Positions 16,980 through 26,603 of a DNA stretch of 64,000 bases are shown piece after piece. The position numbers and the translations under genes are program-made. Positions within the stretch are counted from its first letter, which is position 1. Every line of letters starts with the position of its first letter. The notes beneath the pieces were generated by a model that worked only from the letters and a program-made list of their open reading frames with translations, made no database searches and was not told the origin of the DNA. The stretch comes from Pseudomonas fluorescens. Its GTDB lineage: Bacteria; Pseudomonadota; Gammaproteobacteria; Pseudomonadales; Pseudomonadaceae. The DNA is taken from NCBI RefSeq assembly GCF_902497895.1, contig NZ_CABVHQ010000010.1:1-64000 (forward strand), written 5' to 3'.

Positions 16980-18131
16980 ATGTTCGTGCACAAGACCGCA
17001 CTGCTCAGTGCAATGACCACCGCGCTGCTGACCAGTGCCTGCATCCAGGCCGCCGAACCGCTGAAAACCGTTGGCGCCGGCGAAGGCCAGCTGGATATCG
17101 TCGCCTGGCCGGGCTACATCGAACGTGGCGAAACTGACAAAAGCTATGACTGGGTGACTGACTTCGAGAAAGGGACCGGCTGCAAGGTCAACGTCAAAAC
17201 CGCCGGCACCTCCGATGAGATGGTCAGCCTGATGGCCAAGGGCGGTTACGACCTGGTCACCGCTTCCGGTGACGCTTCCTTGCGTTTGATTGCCGGCAAG
17301 CGTGTACAGCCGATCAACACCACGCTGATCCCGAACTGGAAGAACATCGATCCTCGGCTCAAGGATGGCCCCTGGTACGTGGTCAACAAGCAGACTTACG
17401 GCACCCCCTATCAGTGGGGCCCGAACGTATTGATGTACAACACCAATGTGTTCAAGCAGGCACCAACCAGCTGGGGCGTGGTGTTCGACCCGCAGAACCT
17501 GCCGGACGGCAAGGCTAACAAGGGCCGTGTGCAGGCCTATGACGGCCCGATCTACATCGCCGATGCGGCGCTGTACCTCAAGTCGGCCAAGCCGGAACTG
17601 GGCATCCAGAACCCTTATGAACTGACCGAAACCCAATACAAGGCCGTGCTCGACCTGTTGCGTGCCCAGCAACCGTTGATCCACCGCTACTGGCATGACA
17701 CCACGGTGCAAATGAGTGACTTCAAAAACGAAGGCGTAGTAGCCTCCGGCGCCTGGCCGTACCAGGTCAACGGGCTGGTGAACGAGAAACAGCCGATCGC
17801 TTCGACCATCCCCAAGGAAGGCGCCACCGGTTGGGCCGACACCACCATGCTGCACGCTGAGGCCAAGCACCCGAACTGCGCCTACAAGTGGATGGATTGG
17901 TCGCTGCAACCCAAGGTCCAGGGCGACGTAGCTGCGTGGTTCGGTTCGCTGCCAGCGGTTCCGGCGGCCTGCAAAGAGAGCGAGTTGCTCGGTGCTGAAG
18001 GTTGCAAGACCAACGGCTTTGACCAGTTCGACAAGATCGCCTTCTGGAAAACCCCGCAGGCCGAGGGCGGTAAATTCGTGCCGTATAGCCGCTGGACCCA
18101 GGACTACATCGCGATCATGGGAGGCAGGTAA
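16980..18131 (+). CDS. ydcS: ABC transporter periplasmic binding protein, YdcS-like (polyamine type)
   Basis: Captures substrate in the periplasm for the transporter encoded downstream. The 383-residue length matches E. coli YdcS. A signal peptide covers about residues 1-23 (ending QAAE), and the mature protein is a class D-type solute-binding fold: QLDIVAWPGYIERG near the start and the MVSLMAKGGYDLVTASGD hinge region. GAGGG seven bases before the ATG supports the start. The gene order with ydcT, ydcU, ydcV and patD points to putrescine or a related amine as substrate, by analogy. A REP pair separates it from ydcT. Confidence 0.9.
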   Translation: MFVHKTALLSAMTTALLTSACIQAAEPLKTVGAGEGQLDIVAWPGYIERGETDKSYDWVTDFEKGTGCKVNVKTAGTSDEMVSLMAKGGYDLVTASGDASLRLIAGKRVQPINTTLIPNWKNIDPRLKDGPWYVVNKQTYGTPYQWGPNVLMYNTNVFKQAPTSWGVVFDPQNLPDGKANKGRVQAYDGPIYIADAALYLKSAKPELGIQNPYELTETQYKAVLDLLRAQQPLIHRYWHDTTVQMSDFKNEGVVASGAWPYQVNGLVNEKQPIASTIPKEGATGWADTTMLHAEAKHPNCAYKWMDWSLQPKVQGDVAAWFGSLPAVPAACKESELLGAEGCKTNGFDQFDKIAFWKTPQAEGGKFVPYSRWTQDYIAIMGGR

Positions 18132-18153
18132 GCCCTCTTGAGATCAAAAGAAA

Positions 18154-18262
18154 GATCAAAAGATCGCAGCCTGCGGCAGCTCCTACGCCGATCGCAGGCA
18201 CCGCAAATGTGGCGTCTTCTGCAAATCCCGTAGGAGCTGCCGCAGGCTGCGATCTTTTTGAT
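18154..18262. repeat. REP pair inside the ydc operon
   Basis: Inverted AGATCGCAGCCTGCGGCAG and GTAGGAGCTGCCGCAGGCTG units occupy nearly the whole 182-base space between ydcS and ydcT. REP hairpins between a binding-protein gene and the membrane-component genes are known to stabilise the upstream mRNA part and could raise ydcS expression over ydcTUV. Confidence 0.9.
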
Positions 18263-18313
18263 GCCACAGCCGATTCAATTGTTCAAAAGCGCGCCTTTCT
18301 GGAGCACCGCACC

Positions 18314-19351
18314 ATGACGCTTGCAGTCCAGTTCACTAACGTTTCCCGGCAGTTTGGCGAGGTGAAAGCCGTTGACCGGGTTTCCATCGATATCCAGGAC
18401 GGCGAGTTCTTTTCCATGCTTGGCCCTTCCGGCTCGGGCAAAACCACCTGCCTGCGCCTGATCGCCGGCTTCGAACAACCAAGTGCCGGCTCGATCCGCA
18501 TTCACGGCAAAGAAGCCGCCGGTTTGCCACCCTATCAACGCGACGTGAACACCGTGTTCCAGGATTACGCGCTGTTTCCGCATATGAACGTGCGAGACAA
18601 CGTGGCCTATGGCTTGAAGGTCAAGGGAGTCGGCAAGACCGAACGCCTGAACCGCGCCGAAGAAGCTCTGGGCATGGTCGCCCTCGGCGGTTACGGCGAG
18701 CGCAAACCGGCACAACTCTCCGGCGGTCAGCGCCAACGTGTGGCCCTGGCTCGCGCCCTGGTCAATCGCCCGCGGGTGTTGCTGCTCGACGAACCGCTGG
18801 GCGCTCTCGACCTGAAGCTGCGTGAGCAAATGCAGGGCGAGCTGAAGAAGTTGCAACGCCAGCTCGGCATCACCTTTATCTTTGTCACCCACGATCAGAC
18901 CGAAGCGCTGTCGATGTCCGACCGAGTGGCGGTGTTCAACAAGGGACGCATCGAGCAAGTCGACTCCCCGCGCAACCTCTACATGAAACCGGCCACCATC
19001 TTCGTCGCCGAATTCGTCGGCACCTCCAATGTGATTCGCGGCGACCTGGCCAGGCAGTTGAGCGGCAGTGACCAGCCGTTCTCGATTCGCCCGGAACACG
19101 TGCGTTTCGCCGAAGGTCCGCTGGCCAGCCACGAAATCGAAGTCAGCGGCCTGCTCCACGACATTCAGTACCAGGGCAGCGCCACCCGTTACGAGCTGAA
19201 ACTGGAAAACGGCCAAACCCTGAACATCAGCCAGGCCAACAATCAATGGCTGGACAGCAGCATCGCGCATCAGCCAGGGCAACGGATCAGCGCACGCTGG
19301 GCCCGCGAAGCCATGATCCGCCTGACCGACACCGTTGCAAGCGAGATCTGA
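18314..19351 (+). CDS. ydcT: ABC transporter ATPase, YdcT/PotA-like
   Basis: Energises polyamine-type import by hydrolysing ATP at the inner membrane. The 345 residues include Walker A GPSGSGKTT, the Q-loop at FQDYALFPH, signature LSGGQRQR, Walker B LLLDEPLGALD and the H-loop THDQ, followed by a C-terminal TOBE-like domain (IRPEHVRFAEG onward). The frame extends upstream to 18209, but that part is repeat sequence. The ATG at 18314, preceded by GGAG nine bases away, is the start. One base separates its TGA from ydcU. Confidence 0.95.
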   Translation: MTLAVQFTNVSRQFGEVKAVDRVSIDIQDGEFFSMLGPSGSGKTTCLRLIAGFEQPSAGSIRIHGKEAAGLPPYQRDVNTVFQDYALFPHMNVRDNVAYGLKVKGVGKTERLNRAEEALGMVALGGYGERKPAQLSGGQRQRVALARALVNRPRVLLLDEPLGALDLKLREQMQGELKKLQRQLGITFIFVTHDQTEALSMSDRVAVFNKGRIEQVDSPRNLYMKPATIFVAEFVGTSNVIRGDLARQLSGSDQPFSIRPEHVRFAEGPLASHEIEVSGLLHDIQYQGSATRYELKLENGQTLNISQANNQWLDSSIAHQPGQRISARWAREAMIRLTDTVASEI

Positions 19352-19352
19352 C

Positions 19353-20297
19353 ATGAGCCTGGCCATGACCCACACCGCGCCCGGCAGCTCGCCGTTGCGA
19401 CGGTTTTCCAACCTGCTGTATCGACGGCCCAATCTGTACCTGTCGATGCTGCTGGTGCCACCCCTGCTCTGGTTCGGCGCGATCTATCTCGGCTCGTTGC
19501 TGATCCTGCTCTGGCAGGGTTTTTACACCTTCGACGACTTCACCATGGCGGTCACTCCCGACCTGACCCTGGCGAACTTTGCGGCGCTGTTCCAGCCGTC
19601 GAACTTCGACATCATTCTGCGCACCCTGGGCATGGCGGTCGCGGTATCGATCGCCAGCGCCATCGTCGCCTTCCCTATCGCCTACTACATGGCGCGCTAC
19701 ACCAGCGGCAAAACCAAGGCGTTTTTCTACATCGCGGTGATGATGCCGATGTGGGCCAGCTACATCGTCAAGGCCTATGCCTGGACCTTGCTGCTGGCCA
19801 AGGGCGGCGTCGCCCAGTGGTTCGTTCAGCACCTCGGGCTGGAGCCGGTGTTGCAGTTCGTGCTCGGCATTCCGGGGGTCGGCGGCAGCACCTTGTCCAC
19901 CTCCCATCTGGGTCGCTTCATGGTGTTCGTCTATATCTGGCTGCCGTTCATGATCCTGCCAATCCAGGCCGCCCTGGAACGCCTGCCGCCGTCGCTGCTG
20001 CAAGCCTCCGCCGACCTCGGGGCCAAGCCGCGCCAGACGTTCCTGCAAGTGACGCTGCCGCTGTCGATCCCGGGCATTGCTGCCGGGTCGATCTTCACCT
20101 TCTCGCTGACCCTCGGCGACTTCATCGTGCCGCAACTGGTCGGCCCGCCGGGCTACTTCGTCGGCAGCATGGTGTACGCCCAGCAAGGTGCCATCGGCAA
20201 TATGCCGATGGCCGCGGCCTTCACCCTGGTGCCGATTGTGCTGATCGCCATTTATCTGTCCATCGTCAAACGTCTGGGGGCCTTCGATGCGCTCTGA
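19353..20297 (+). CDS. ydcU: ABC transporter permease, YdcU-like
   Basis: First inner-membrane permease subunit, 314 residues with about six transmembrane helices. The binding-protein-dependent transport motif lies at [22 protein letters not shown] (the EAA loop), which contacts the ATPase. It starts one base after ydcT and its end overlaps ydcV by 11 bases, so it is translationally coupled. Length matches E. coli YdcU (313). Confidence 0.94.
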   Translation: MSLAMTHTAPGSSPLRRFSNLLYRRPNLYLSMLLVPPLLWFGAIYLGSLLILLWQGFYTFDDFTMAVTPDLTLANFAALFQPSNFDIILRTLGMAVAVSIASAIVAFPIAYYMARYTSGKTKAFFYIAVMMPMWASYIVKAYAWTLLLAKGGVAQWFVQHLGLEPVLQFVLGIPGVGGSTLSTSHLGRFMVFVYIWLPFMILPIQAALERLPPSLLQASADLGAKPRQTFLQVTLPLSIPGIAAGSIFTFSLTLGDFIVPQLVGPPGYFVGSMVYAQQGAIGNMPMAAAFTLVPIVLIAIYLSIVKRLGAFDAL

Positions 20298-21129
20298 CTC
20301 AAAAAAACTTAAACCAGAAAAGCAGGGGGAAACAGCTTCCATCGGACTGCGTCTGGCCGCCTGGGGCGGGTTGCTGTTCTTGCACTTCCCGATCCTGATC
20401 ATCCTCATTTACGCCTTCAACACCGAAGACGCCGCCTTCAGCTTTCCACCCAAGGGCTTCACCCTGAAGTGGTTGAGCGTGGCCTTCTCCCGGCCGGACG
20501 TGCTGGAAGCGATCAAGCTGTCACTGCAGATCGCCGCCATTGCGACGCTGATTGCCATGGTCCTCGGCACCCTGGCGTCGGCCGCGTTGTATCGGCGGGA
20601 CTTCTTCGGCAAACAAGGCATCTCGCTGATGCTGATCCTGCCGATTGCCTTGCCGGGCATCATCACCGGCATCGCCCTGCTCGCGACCTTCAAGACCCTG
20701 GGCATCGAGCCAGGCATGTTCACCATCATCGTCGGCCACGCGACCTTCTGTGTAGTGATCGTCTACAACAACGTCATCGCCCGCTTGCGTCGCACCTCCC
20801 ACAGCCTGATCGAGGCCTCGATGGACCTTGGCGCCGACGGCTGGCAGACCTTCCGCTACATCATCCTGCCGAACCTCGGCTCGGCGTTGCTGGCCGGCGG
20901 CATGCTGGCGTTTGCCCTGTCGTTCGACGAAATCATCGTCACCACCTTTACCGCCGGCCATGAACGCACCCTGCCGCTGTGGCTGCTCAACCAGCTCAGC
21001 CGACCGCGGGATGTGCCGGTGACCAATGTGGTCGCAATGCTGGTGATGCTAGTGACCATGTTCCCGATCCTGGGCGCCTACTACCTGACCCGTGGCGGTG
21101 AAGGTGTTGCCGGGAGTGGCGGCAAATAA
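20287..21129 (+). CDS. ydcV: ABC transporter permease, YdcV-like
   Basis: Second permease subunit, 280 residues, six predicted transmembrane helices starting with [18 protein letters not shown]. The EAA loop is [24 protein letters not shown] 15-residue Lys-rich N-terminal tail makes it slightly longer than the E. coli protein. The start overlaps the end of ydcU; patD follows after 34 bases. Confidence 0.93.
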   Translation: MRSDSKKLKPEKQGETASIGLRLAAWGGLLFLHFPILIILIYAFNTEDAAFSFPPKGFTLKWLSVAFSRPDVLEAIKLSLQIAAIATLIAMVLGTLASAALYRRDFFGKQGISLMLILPIALPGIITGIALLATFKTLGIEPGMFTIIVGHATFCVVIVYNNVIARLRRTSHSLIEASMDLGADGWQTFRYIILPNLGSALLAGGMLAFALSFDEIIVTTFTAGHERTLPLWLLNQLSRPRDVPVTNVVAMLVMLVTMFPILGAYYLTRGGEGVAGSGGK

Positions 21130-21163
21130 CCACCCCCCGAACCGCATTGAAGAGGACATCGAT

Positions 21164-22588
21164 ATGCAAACCAAACTCTTGATCAACGGCCAACTGGTCG
21201 ACGGTGAAGGCGCCCGCCAGCCGGTGTTCAACCCGGCGCTGGGCCGGGTGCTGGTGGAAATCAACGAAGCCAGCGAAGCCCAGGTCGATGCCGCCGTGTG
21301 CGCCGCCGACGCCGCCTTCGAAGGCTGGTCGCAGACCCCGGCCAGAGAACGCTCGTTGCTGTTGCTCAAACTCGCCGATGCGATCCAGGCCCATGGCGCA
21401 GAGCTGGCCAAACTGGAATCGGATAACTGCGGCAAACCCTACAGCGCGGCACTCAATGATGAGATCCCGGCGATTGCCGATGTGTTCCGCTTCTTCGCTG
21501 GCGCCAGCCGCTGCATGAGCGGCGCGGCCGGCGGCGAATACCTGGCTGGCCACACCTCGATGATCCGCCGCGATCCGGTGGGCGTAGTGGCCTCCATCGC
21601 GCCGTGGAACTACCCGCTGATGATGGTCGCCTGGAAAATCGCCCCGGCCCTGGCTGCCGGTAATACCGTGGTGCTCAAGCCGTCGGAACAGACCCCGTTG
21701 ACTGCGTTGCGCCTGGCCGAACTGGCATCGGAGATCTTTCCGGCCGGGGTGCTCAACCTGGTGTTCGGCCGTGGCCCAAGCGTCGGCAGTCCGCTGGTGA
21801 CTCACCCGAAAGTGCGCATGGTGTCCTTGACCGGCTCGATCGCCACCGGCGCGAACATCATTTCCAGCACCGCAAACAGCGTCAAACGCATGCACATGGA
21901 GCTGGGCGGCAAGGCTCCGGTGATCATCTTCGACGATGCCGACATCGACGCGGCCGTGGAGGGCATTCGCACCTTTGGTTTCTACAACGCCGGACAGGAC
22001 TGCACCGCCGCCTGCCGCATCTATGCCCAGGAAGGCATCTACGACACGTTCGTCGAGAAGCTCGGTGCGGCGGTCAGTAGCATCAAGTACGGCATGCAAG
22101 ATGATCCGGCCACCGAGCTTGGCCCGCTGATCACCGCTGAGCACCGCGATCGCGTGGCCGGGTTTGTCGAACGGGCGGTGGCGCAACCGCACATTCGCCT
22201 GATCACCGGCGGTAAGGCGGTGGAAGGCGATGGGTTCTTCTACGAACCGACGGTGCTGGCCGATGCGCAACAGGACGATGAGATCGTCCGCCGCGAAGTG
22301 TTCGGGCCGGTGGTCTCGGTGACCAAATTCAGCGACGAAGCACAAGCACTGGCGTGGGCCAACGATTCGGACTACGGCCTGGCGTCGTCGGTCTGGACCG
22401 CCGACGTCGGCCGCGCCCACCGCCTCGCAGCGCGCTTGCAGTACGGCTGCACCTGGGTCAACACGCACTTCATGCTGGTCAGCGAAATGCCCCACGGTGG
22501 GCAGAAACTCTCCGGCTATGGCAAGGACATGTCCACATACGGACTGGAGGACTACACTACTGTGCGGCATGTAATGTTCAAGCATTAA
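21164..22588 (+). CDS. patD: Gamma-aminobutyraldehyde dehydrogenase
   Basis: Oxidises 4-aminobutanal, made from putrescine by transamination or oxidation, to GABA with NAD. It is an aldehyde dehydrogenase of 474 residues, the same length as E. coli PatD (YdcW). Visible residues: the oxyanion Asn in APWNYPL, Lys in VLKPSEQTP, general base Glu in ELGGKAP and nucleophile Cys in [11 protein letters not shown]. The ATG at 21164 has AGAGGA seven bases ahead. Linkage to ydcSTUV matches the E. coli operon and supports amine uptake coupled to catabolism, though other amino-aldehydes are possible substrates. Confidence 0.93.
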   Translation: MQTKLLINGQLVDGEGARQPVFNPALGRVLVEINEASEAQVDAAVCAADAAFEGWSQTPARERSLLLLKLADAIQAHGAELAKLESDNCGKPYSAALNDEIPAIADVFRFFAGASRCMSGAAGGEYLAGHTSMIRRDPVGVVASIAPWNYPLMMVAWKIAPALAAGNTVVLKPSEQTPLTALRLAELASEIFPAGVLNLVFGRGPSVGSPLVTHPKVRMVSLTGSIATGANIISSTANSVKRMHMELGGKAPVIIFDDADIDAAVEGIRTFGFYNAGQDCTAACRIYAQEGIYDTFVEKLGAAVSSIKYGMQDDPATELGPLITAEHRDRVAGFVERAVAQPHIRLITGGKAVEGDGFFYEPTVLADAQQDDEIVRREVFGPVVSVTKFSDEAQALAWANDSDYGLASSVWTADVGRAHRLAARLQYGCTWVNTHFMLVSEMPHGGQKLSGYGKDMSTYGLEDYTTVRHVMFKH

Positions 22589-22591
22589 CCC

Positions 22592-22625
22592 GAAAAGATC
22601 GCAGCCTGCGGCAGCTCCTACGGGG
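22592..22625. repeat. Single REP unit after patD
   Basis: One AAGATCGCAGCCTGCGGCAG unit begins four bases after the patD stop codon, without the usual inverted partner within the next 100 bases. Confidence 0.85.
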
Positions 22626-22699
22626 GCTGCGTAAGGCTCGATATCCAGGGTGTGCTATTGAGAAATATTACCTAAAACGTGGCCATTTAGCAGGTGTAC

Positions 22700-22724
22700 G
22701 AGGGGGCAAGATCCGTGCCCCCTC
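22700..22724. terminator. Hairpin between patD and the small ORF
   Basis: GAGGGGGCA and TGCCCCCTC pair over nine bases with a seven-base loop. There is no T-run on either strand, so termination is uncertain, but it lies between two converging transcripts. Confidence 0.45.
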
Positions 22725-22737
22725 ATCCACTACCCTC

Positions 22738-22923
22738 CTAAAACCGCGAAACACTCCTCATCGCATCCACCAGATAGCGCATGGCGATGCGATCACTCTC
22801 CGACAGTGCGCGGTACTGTTCGACCAGCTTCACCTCCTCCGAACTGAGTCGACGCGACTTTCGCGAGATGTTCCAACCACAAACAAGAGCAAAAAAACCG
22901 GCAATACCCTGTACTTTCGACAT
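22738..22923 (-). CDS. 61-residue protein of unknown function
   Basis: A short ORF with ATG at 22923 and AGGGG nine bases upstream. The first 20 residues are mildly hydrophobic (GIAGFFALVCGW). Then a basic stretch SRKSRR leads to a helix-forming tail SSEEVKLVEQYRALSESDRIAMRYLVDAM. That tail resembles the C-terminal helices following a Cro/CI-type helix-turn-helix in many regulators, but the DNA-binding part is absent. It could be a relic of such a regulator or a genuine small protein. The codon use and good ribosome site support expression; no function can be given. Confidence 0.5.
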   Translation of the reverse strand: MSKVQGIAGFFALVCGWNISRKSRRLSSEEVKLVEQYRALSESDRIAMRYLVDAMRSVSRF

Positions 22924-23345
22924 GGACGATGTCCCCTGCACGTCAAAGAAAACTTTAGACAGCTCATCGCCCTAACGTTTTTTTTCAGTAGCGGCGTAAC
23001 GCAAACCCTCTGCTGAAACCCACCGGCCTGAAGGGCCAAAGCCGGTTATGAGTACAAGAATAGAAAGTATCTGCACGCTGAACAGGGGTTTTTAGAGTAA
23101 TTAGTCAAAAAAAGCAGAAATGCCCTATAAACCAGAAAGTACTGTCGGAAAACTTCACCGACATTTCTTGTTTCATTGCAGCGCCACGCGGCGCCATCAT
23201 TCATTTTGATCTGCAACCGAACGGTTTAAGCTATTTGGTATCTGTTTAGTGTCAGTTGCGTTTGGCCGAAGGCATGTCCGAACCTCAATTTCTGATCCAG
23301 CACGTGCCAGGAACGGCGCGGGATCGCCCAAGACAGGTTGTACTT
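22924..23345. other. 422-base intergenic region upstream of opgD
   Basis: No convincing gene. By eye it is more AT-rich than its surroundings, with A and T runs near 22979 and 23109. It contains a TGTCGG-N9-CCGACA hairpin at 23144-23164, a GCGCC-N4-GGCGC hairpin just after, and a CCGGC/GCCGG inverted pair near 23028. It must hold divergent promoters for the small ORF and opgD, but I cannot place boxes with confidence. Confidence 0.5.
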
Positions 23346-24971
23346 ATGCACCGCAGGAATCTGCTCAAAGCCTCCATGGCCATTGCCGCCTATACCGGTC
23401 TCTCAGCCAGCGGACTAATGGCCGCCCACGCCTGGGCCGGCACCGACACCGCCGATGGCGAGGCCAAGACCTTCGACTTCGAGGCTTTGAAGGCTCAAGC
23501 CAAACAACTGGCAGGCAGCCGCTACGTGGATACCAAGCAGGTATTGCCGCCGACGCTCGCCAACATGTCTCCGCTGCAATTCAACGCGATCAAGTACGAT
23601 GGTAATCATTCGCTGTGGAACAAGCTGAACGGTCAACTCGACGTGCGGTTTTTCCATGTCGGTATGGGCTTCAAGCAACCGGTGCGCATGTTCAGCGTCG
23701 ATCCCAAGACCCGCCAGTCGAGCGAAGTGCACTTTCACCCATCTTTGTTCAACTATCAGAAAACCACGGTCGACACTAACCAGCTCAAGGGTGACCTGGG
23801 TTTCGCCGGGTTCCAGCTGTTCAAAGCCCCGGAGCTGGACAAGCACGATGAGCTGTCCTTCCTCGGCGCCAGCTATTTCCGCGCGATGGGTCCCGACGGT
23901 CAGTACGGTTTGTCGGCCCGCGGGCTGGCGATCGACACTTACGCCAAGCGCCAGGAGGAGTTTCCCGACTTCACCAAGTTCTGGTTCGAAACGCCGGACA
24001 AGGACAGCACGCGCTTTGTGGTGTACGCCCTGCTCGACTCGCCCAGCGCCACCGGAGCCTATCGCTTTGATATCGACTGCCAGGCCAATCAGGTGGTGAT
24101 GACTATTGACGCGCATATCAACGCGCGCAGCGCCATCGAGCAACTGGGCATCGCACCGATGACCAGCATGTTCAGCTGCGGCACCCACGAACGGCGCATG
24201 TGCGACACCATTCATCCAGAAATTCACGACTCCGACCGTCTGGCCATGTGGCGCGGCAACGGCGAGTGGATCTGCCGGCCGCTGAATAACCCGGCAACGC
24301 TGCAGTTCAATGCCTTTGCCGATACCGATCCAAAAGGCTTTGGCCTGGTCCAGACCGATCACGAGTTCGACAGTTATCAGGACACCGTGGACTGGTACAA
24401 CCGCCGCCCGAGTCTTTGGGTCGAGCCGACCACCGCCTGGGGTGAAGGCTCTATCAACCTGCTGGAACTCTCGACCACGGGTGAAACCCTCGATAATATC
24501 GTGGCTTTCTGGACACCGAAAAAAACCATCACGGCAGGCGACTCCCTGAACTACGGCTACAAACTCTACTGGAGCCCCCTGCCACCGGTCAGCACACCGC
24601 TGGCGCGGGTCAACGCGACACGCTCGGGCATGGGCGGTTTTATCGAAGGCTGGGCGCCGGGCGAGCATTACCCCGAGGTATGGGCGCGGCGTTTTGCCGT
24701 GGACTTTACCGGCGGCGGTCTGGAGCGCCTACCCGAGGGCACGAGCATCGAGCCGATCCTCACGGCGTCGAACGGTCAGGTAAAGGACTTCAACGTGCTG
24801 CCGCTTGAAGACATCAAGGGTTACCGCGTGATCTTCGACTGGTACCCCACCGACGATAGCGTGGCTCCCGTGGAGTTGCGGCTGTTCATCCGTACCCATG
24901 ACCGGACGTTGAGCGAGACCTGGCTGTATCAGTACTTCCCGCCGGCGCCGGACAAGCGCAAGTACCCTTGA
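23346..24971 (+). CDS. opgD: Periplasmic glucan biosynthesis protein OpgD (MdoD)
   Basis: Acts in the periplasm on osmoregulated periplasmic glucans, shaping their backbone. The 541-residue protein starts with a twin-arginine signal (RRNLLKAS, hydrophobic core ending near AHAWA), as expected for OpgD, which is a Tat substrate. The mature part matches the MdoG/OpgD family, for example [15 protein letters not shown] and [14 protein letters not shown]. The ATG at 23346 directly precedes the Tat motif; upstream codons of the open frame do not encode a signal. It is monocistronic and followed by a REP pair. Confidence 0.95.
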   Translation: MHRRNLLKASMAIAAYTGLSASGLMAAHAWAGTDTADGEAKTFDFEALKAQAKQLAGSRYVDTKQVLPPTLANMSPLQFNAIKYDGNHSLWNKLNGQLDVRFFHVGMGFKQPVRMFSVDPKTRQSSEVHFHPSLFNYQKTTVDTNQLKGDLGFAGFQLFKAPELDKHDELSFLGASYFRAMGPDGQYGLSARGLAIDTYAKRQEEFPDFTKFWFETPDKDSTRFVVYALLDSPSATGAYRFDIDCQANQVVMTIDAHINARSAIEQLGIAPMTSMFSCGTHERRMCDTIHPEIHDSDRLAMWRGNGEWICRPLNNPATLQFNAFADTDPKGFGLVQTDHEFDSYQDTVDWYNRRPSLWVEPTTAWGEGSINLLELSTTGETLDNIVAFWTPKKTITAGDSLNYGYKLYWSPLPPVSTPLARVNATRSGMGGFIEGWAPGEHYPEVWARRFAVDFTGGGLERLPEGTSIEPILTASNGQVKDFNVLPLEDIKGYRVIFDWYPTDDSVAPVELRLFIRTHDRTLSETWLYQYFPPAPDKRKYP

Positions 24972-25002
24972 TTTGATCCATCTCCTTCATCGAGGGGGCA
25001 TC

Positions 25003-25099
25003 GAAAAGATCGCAGCCTGCGGCAGCTCCTACGGGATTTGCACATGGCTGCGATATTGCGGATGTACGTAGGAGCTGCCGCAGGCTGCGATCTGTTGAT
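25003..25099. repeat. REP pair between opgD and the reductase gene
   Basis: Inverted AAGATCGCAGCCTGCGGCAG and GTAGGAGCTGCCGCAGGCTG units fill the space between convergent genes. The pair ends immediately next to the TAA of the reductase gene at 25101. Confidence 0.9.
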
Positions 25100-25100
25100 C

Positions 25101-26207
25101 TTAGTCGCGCAAATCCGATTCATGGATCGGCTGATCACGGTGCGTTGCCCGCTGGTACTGTGCAGGCCAGATGGATTTGTGCCCGCCCAGGTCATCATCG
25201 GCATGCAGCGGCCAGTACGGATCGCGCAGCAGCTCGCGAGCCAGCAGGATAATGTCCGCCTGACAGGTGCGCAGGATGTGTTCAGCCTGCGCCGGCTCGG
25301 TAATCAACCCGACGGTACCCGTGGCAATTCCCGCCTCCTTGCGCACGCGCTCGGCAAAGCGCGTCTGGTAACCCGGCCCGGTGGGAATCTCGGCATTCGC
25401 CGCGGTACCGCCCGAGGACACATCGATCAGGTCGACCCCCAAAGCGTGCAGGCGACGCGCCAGCTCGACGGTTTCATCCGGGTTCCAGCCATCTTCGACC
25501 CAATCGGTCGCCGATACCCGCACGAACAGCGGCAACTCTTCAGGCCAGACCGCCCGCACCGCTTCGGTCACCTGCAGCACCAGGCGAATGCGGTTCTCGA
25601 AAGACCCCCCATATTGATCGCGACGCTGATTGCTCAACGGCGACAGAAACTGATGCAGCAGGTAACCGTGGGCGGCATGGACCTCGACCACTTTGAAACC
25701 GGCAACCAACGCGCGTTTGGCGGCATCGACAAACGCTTGAATGACCCCGGCGATCTGCCCTTCATCCAGCTGTTTCGGCGCAGTATGTTCGGGGTCGTAG
25801 GCAATCGGCGACGGGCCGACCGGGGTCCAGCCACCGTCGGCCGGCTTGACGCTGCCGTGTTTGCCCAGCCACGGCCGATGGGTGCTGGCCTTGCGTCCGG
25901 CGTGGGCCAGCTGGATACCGGCTACGGCGCCTTGGGCGGTGATAAAGCGAGTGATGCGTTGCAGCGGTTCGATCTGTTCATCGTTCCACAGGCCGAGATC
26001 CTGAGCGGTGATCCGCCCCTCGGCGGTAACCGCCGTGGCCTCGGTAAAGACCAGCCCGGCACCGCCTACGGCGCGACTGCCGAGGTGAACAAGATGCCAG
26101 TCATTGGCCAGCCCATCGGCGCTGGAGTATTGGCACATCGGCGAGACCGCGATGCGGTTGAGCAGCGTCAATTGACGAATGGTGTAGGGTTCAAGCAGCA
26201 GACTCAT
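25101..26207 (-). CDS. Old yellow enzyme family NAD(P)H:flavin oxidoreductase (YqjM/XenA-like)
   Basis: FMN-dependent ene-reductase, 368 residues, one TIM barrel. The N-terminal SPMCQYSS carries the Cys that tunes the flavin in the YqjM/XenA class. QLAHAGRKAS holds the substrate-binding His region, and HAAHGYLLHQFLSPLSN plus RRDQYGGSFENR are the class hallmark. Natural substrates of these enzymes are usually unknown; they reduce activated alkenes and nitro compounds in vitro. It stands alone between a REP pair and a long composite repeat. Confidence 0.93.
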   Translation of the reverse strand: MSLLLEPYTIRQLTLLNRIAVSPMCQYSSADGLANDWHLVHLGSRAVGGAGLVFTEATAVTAEGRITAQDLGLWNDEQIEPLQRITRFITAQGAVAGIQLAHAGRKASTHRPWLGKHGSVKPADGGWTPVGPSPIAYDPEHTAPKQLDEGQIAGVIQAFVDAAKRALVAGFKVVEVHAAHGYLLHQFLSPLSNQRRDQYGGSFENRIRLVLQVTEAVRAVWPEELPLFVRVSATDWVEDGWNPDETVELARRLHALGVDLIDVSSGGTAANAEIPTGPGYQTRFAERVRKEAGIATGTVGLITEPAQAEHILRTCQADIILLARELLRDPYWPLHADDDLGGHKSIWPAQYQRATHRDQPIHESDLRD

Positions 26208-26415
26208 GGGGCACCTCTCTATTTATGGTCAGGCTCCAGGGTTCTGTTTGAATAGTCGACGAGTGACTGGAAGGATGCAGCACCCGCCCCCGCGGGCAAA
26301 AAATTGACAAGATGTCACAAGGCCAATCAAGCAGTGCTTAGAGCCTAGTCGACAACGGGGGATGAGGGGGGGGTTCAGAACACTAAAGACCCCGATTTGA
26401 AAGGATGCACACCTC

Positions 26416-26548
26416 TGTGGCGAGGGGGCTTGCCCCCGCTGGAGCGCGCAGCGGTCCTGAAATCAGACAATGAGTTCCCTCAGTTAGAACTCGTGTGCCG
26501 GTTTTACGACTGCTGCGCAGCCGAGCGGGGGCAAGCCCCCTCGCCACA
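26416..26548. repeat. Composite palindromic repeat, GAGGGGGCTTG family, reverse orientation
   Basis: Outer arms TGTGGCGAGGGGGCTTGC and GCAAGCCCCCTCGCCACA. The left inner arm is the GGAGCGCGCAGCGGTCCT type, the right inner arm GTTTTACGACTGCTGCGCAG, so it is inverted relative to the copy at 1306. The 396-base gap 26208-26603 otherwise shows only a G-run near 26364 and no gene. Confidence 0.85.
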
Positions 26549-26603
26549 GAGTCCGTGTTCGACTTCCTGTTTCCAAACCCGCTCGCCACAACAGCTGCGC
26601 GAA

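Noticed and set aside
18209-18313. N-terminal extension of ydcT
   Set aside because: Those codons translate REP sequence; the ABC ATPase fold begins at the ATG at 18314.
20996-22585. Open frame on the minus strand over patD, 529 codons
   Set aside because: Mirror frame of patD; no ribosome site or domain.
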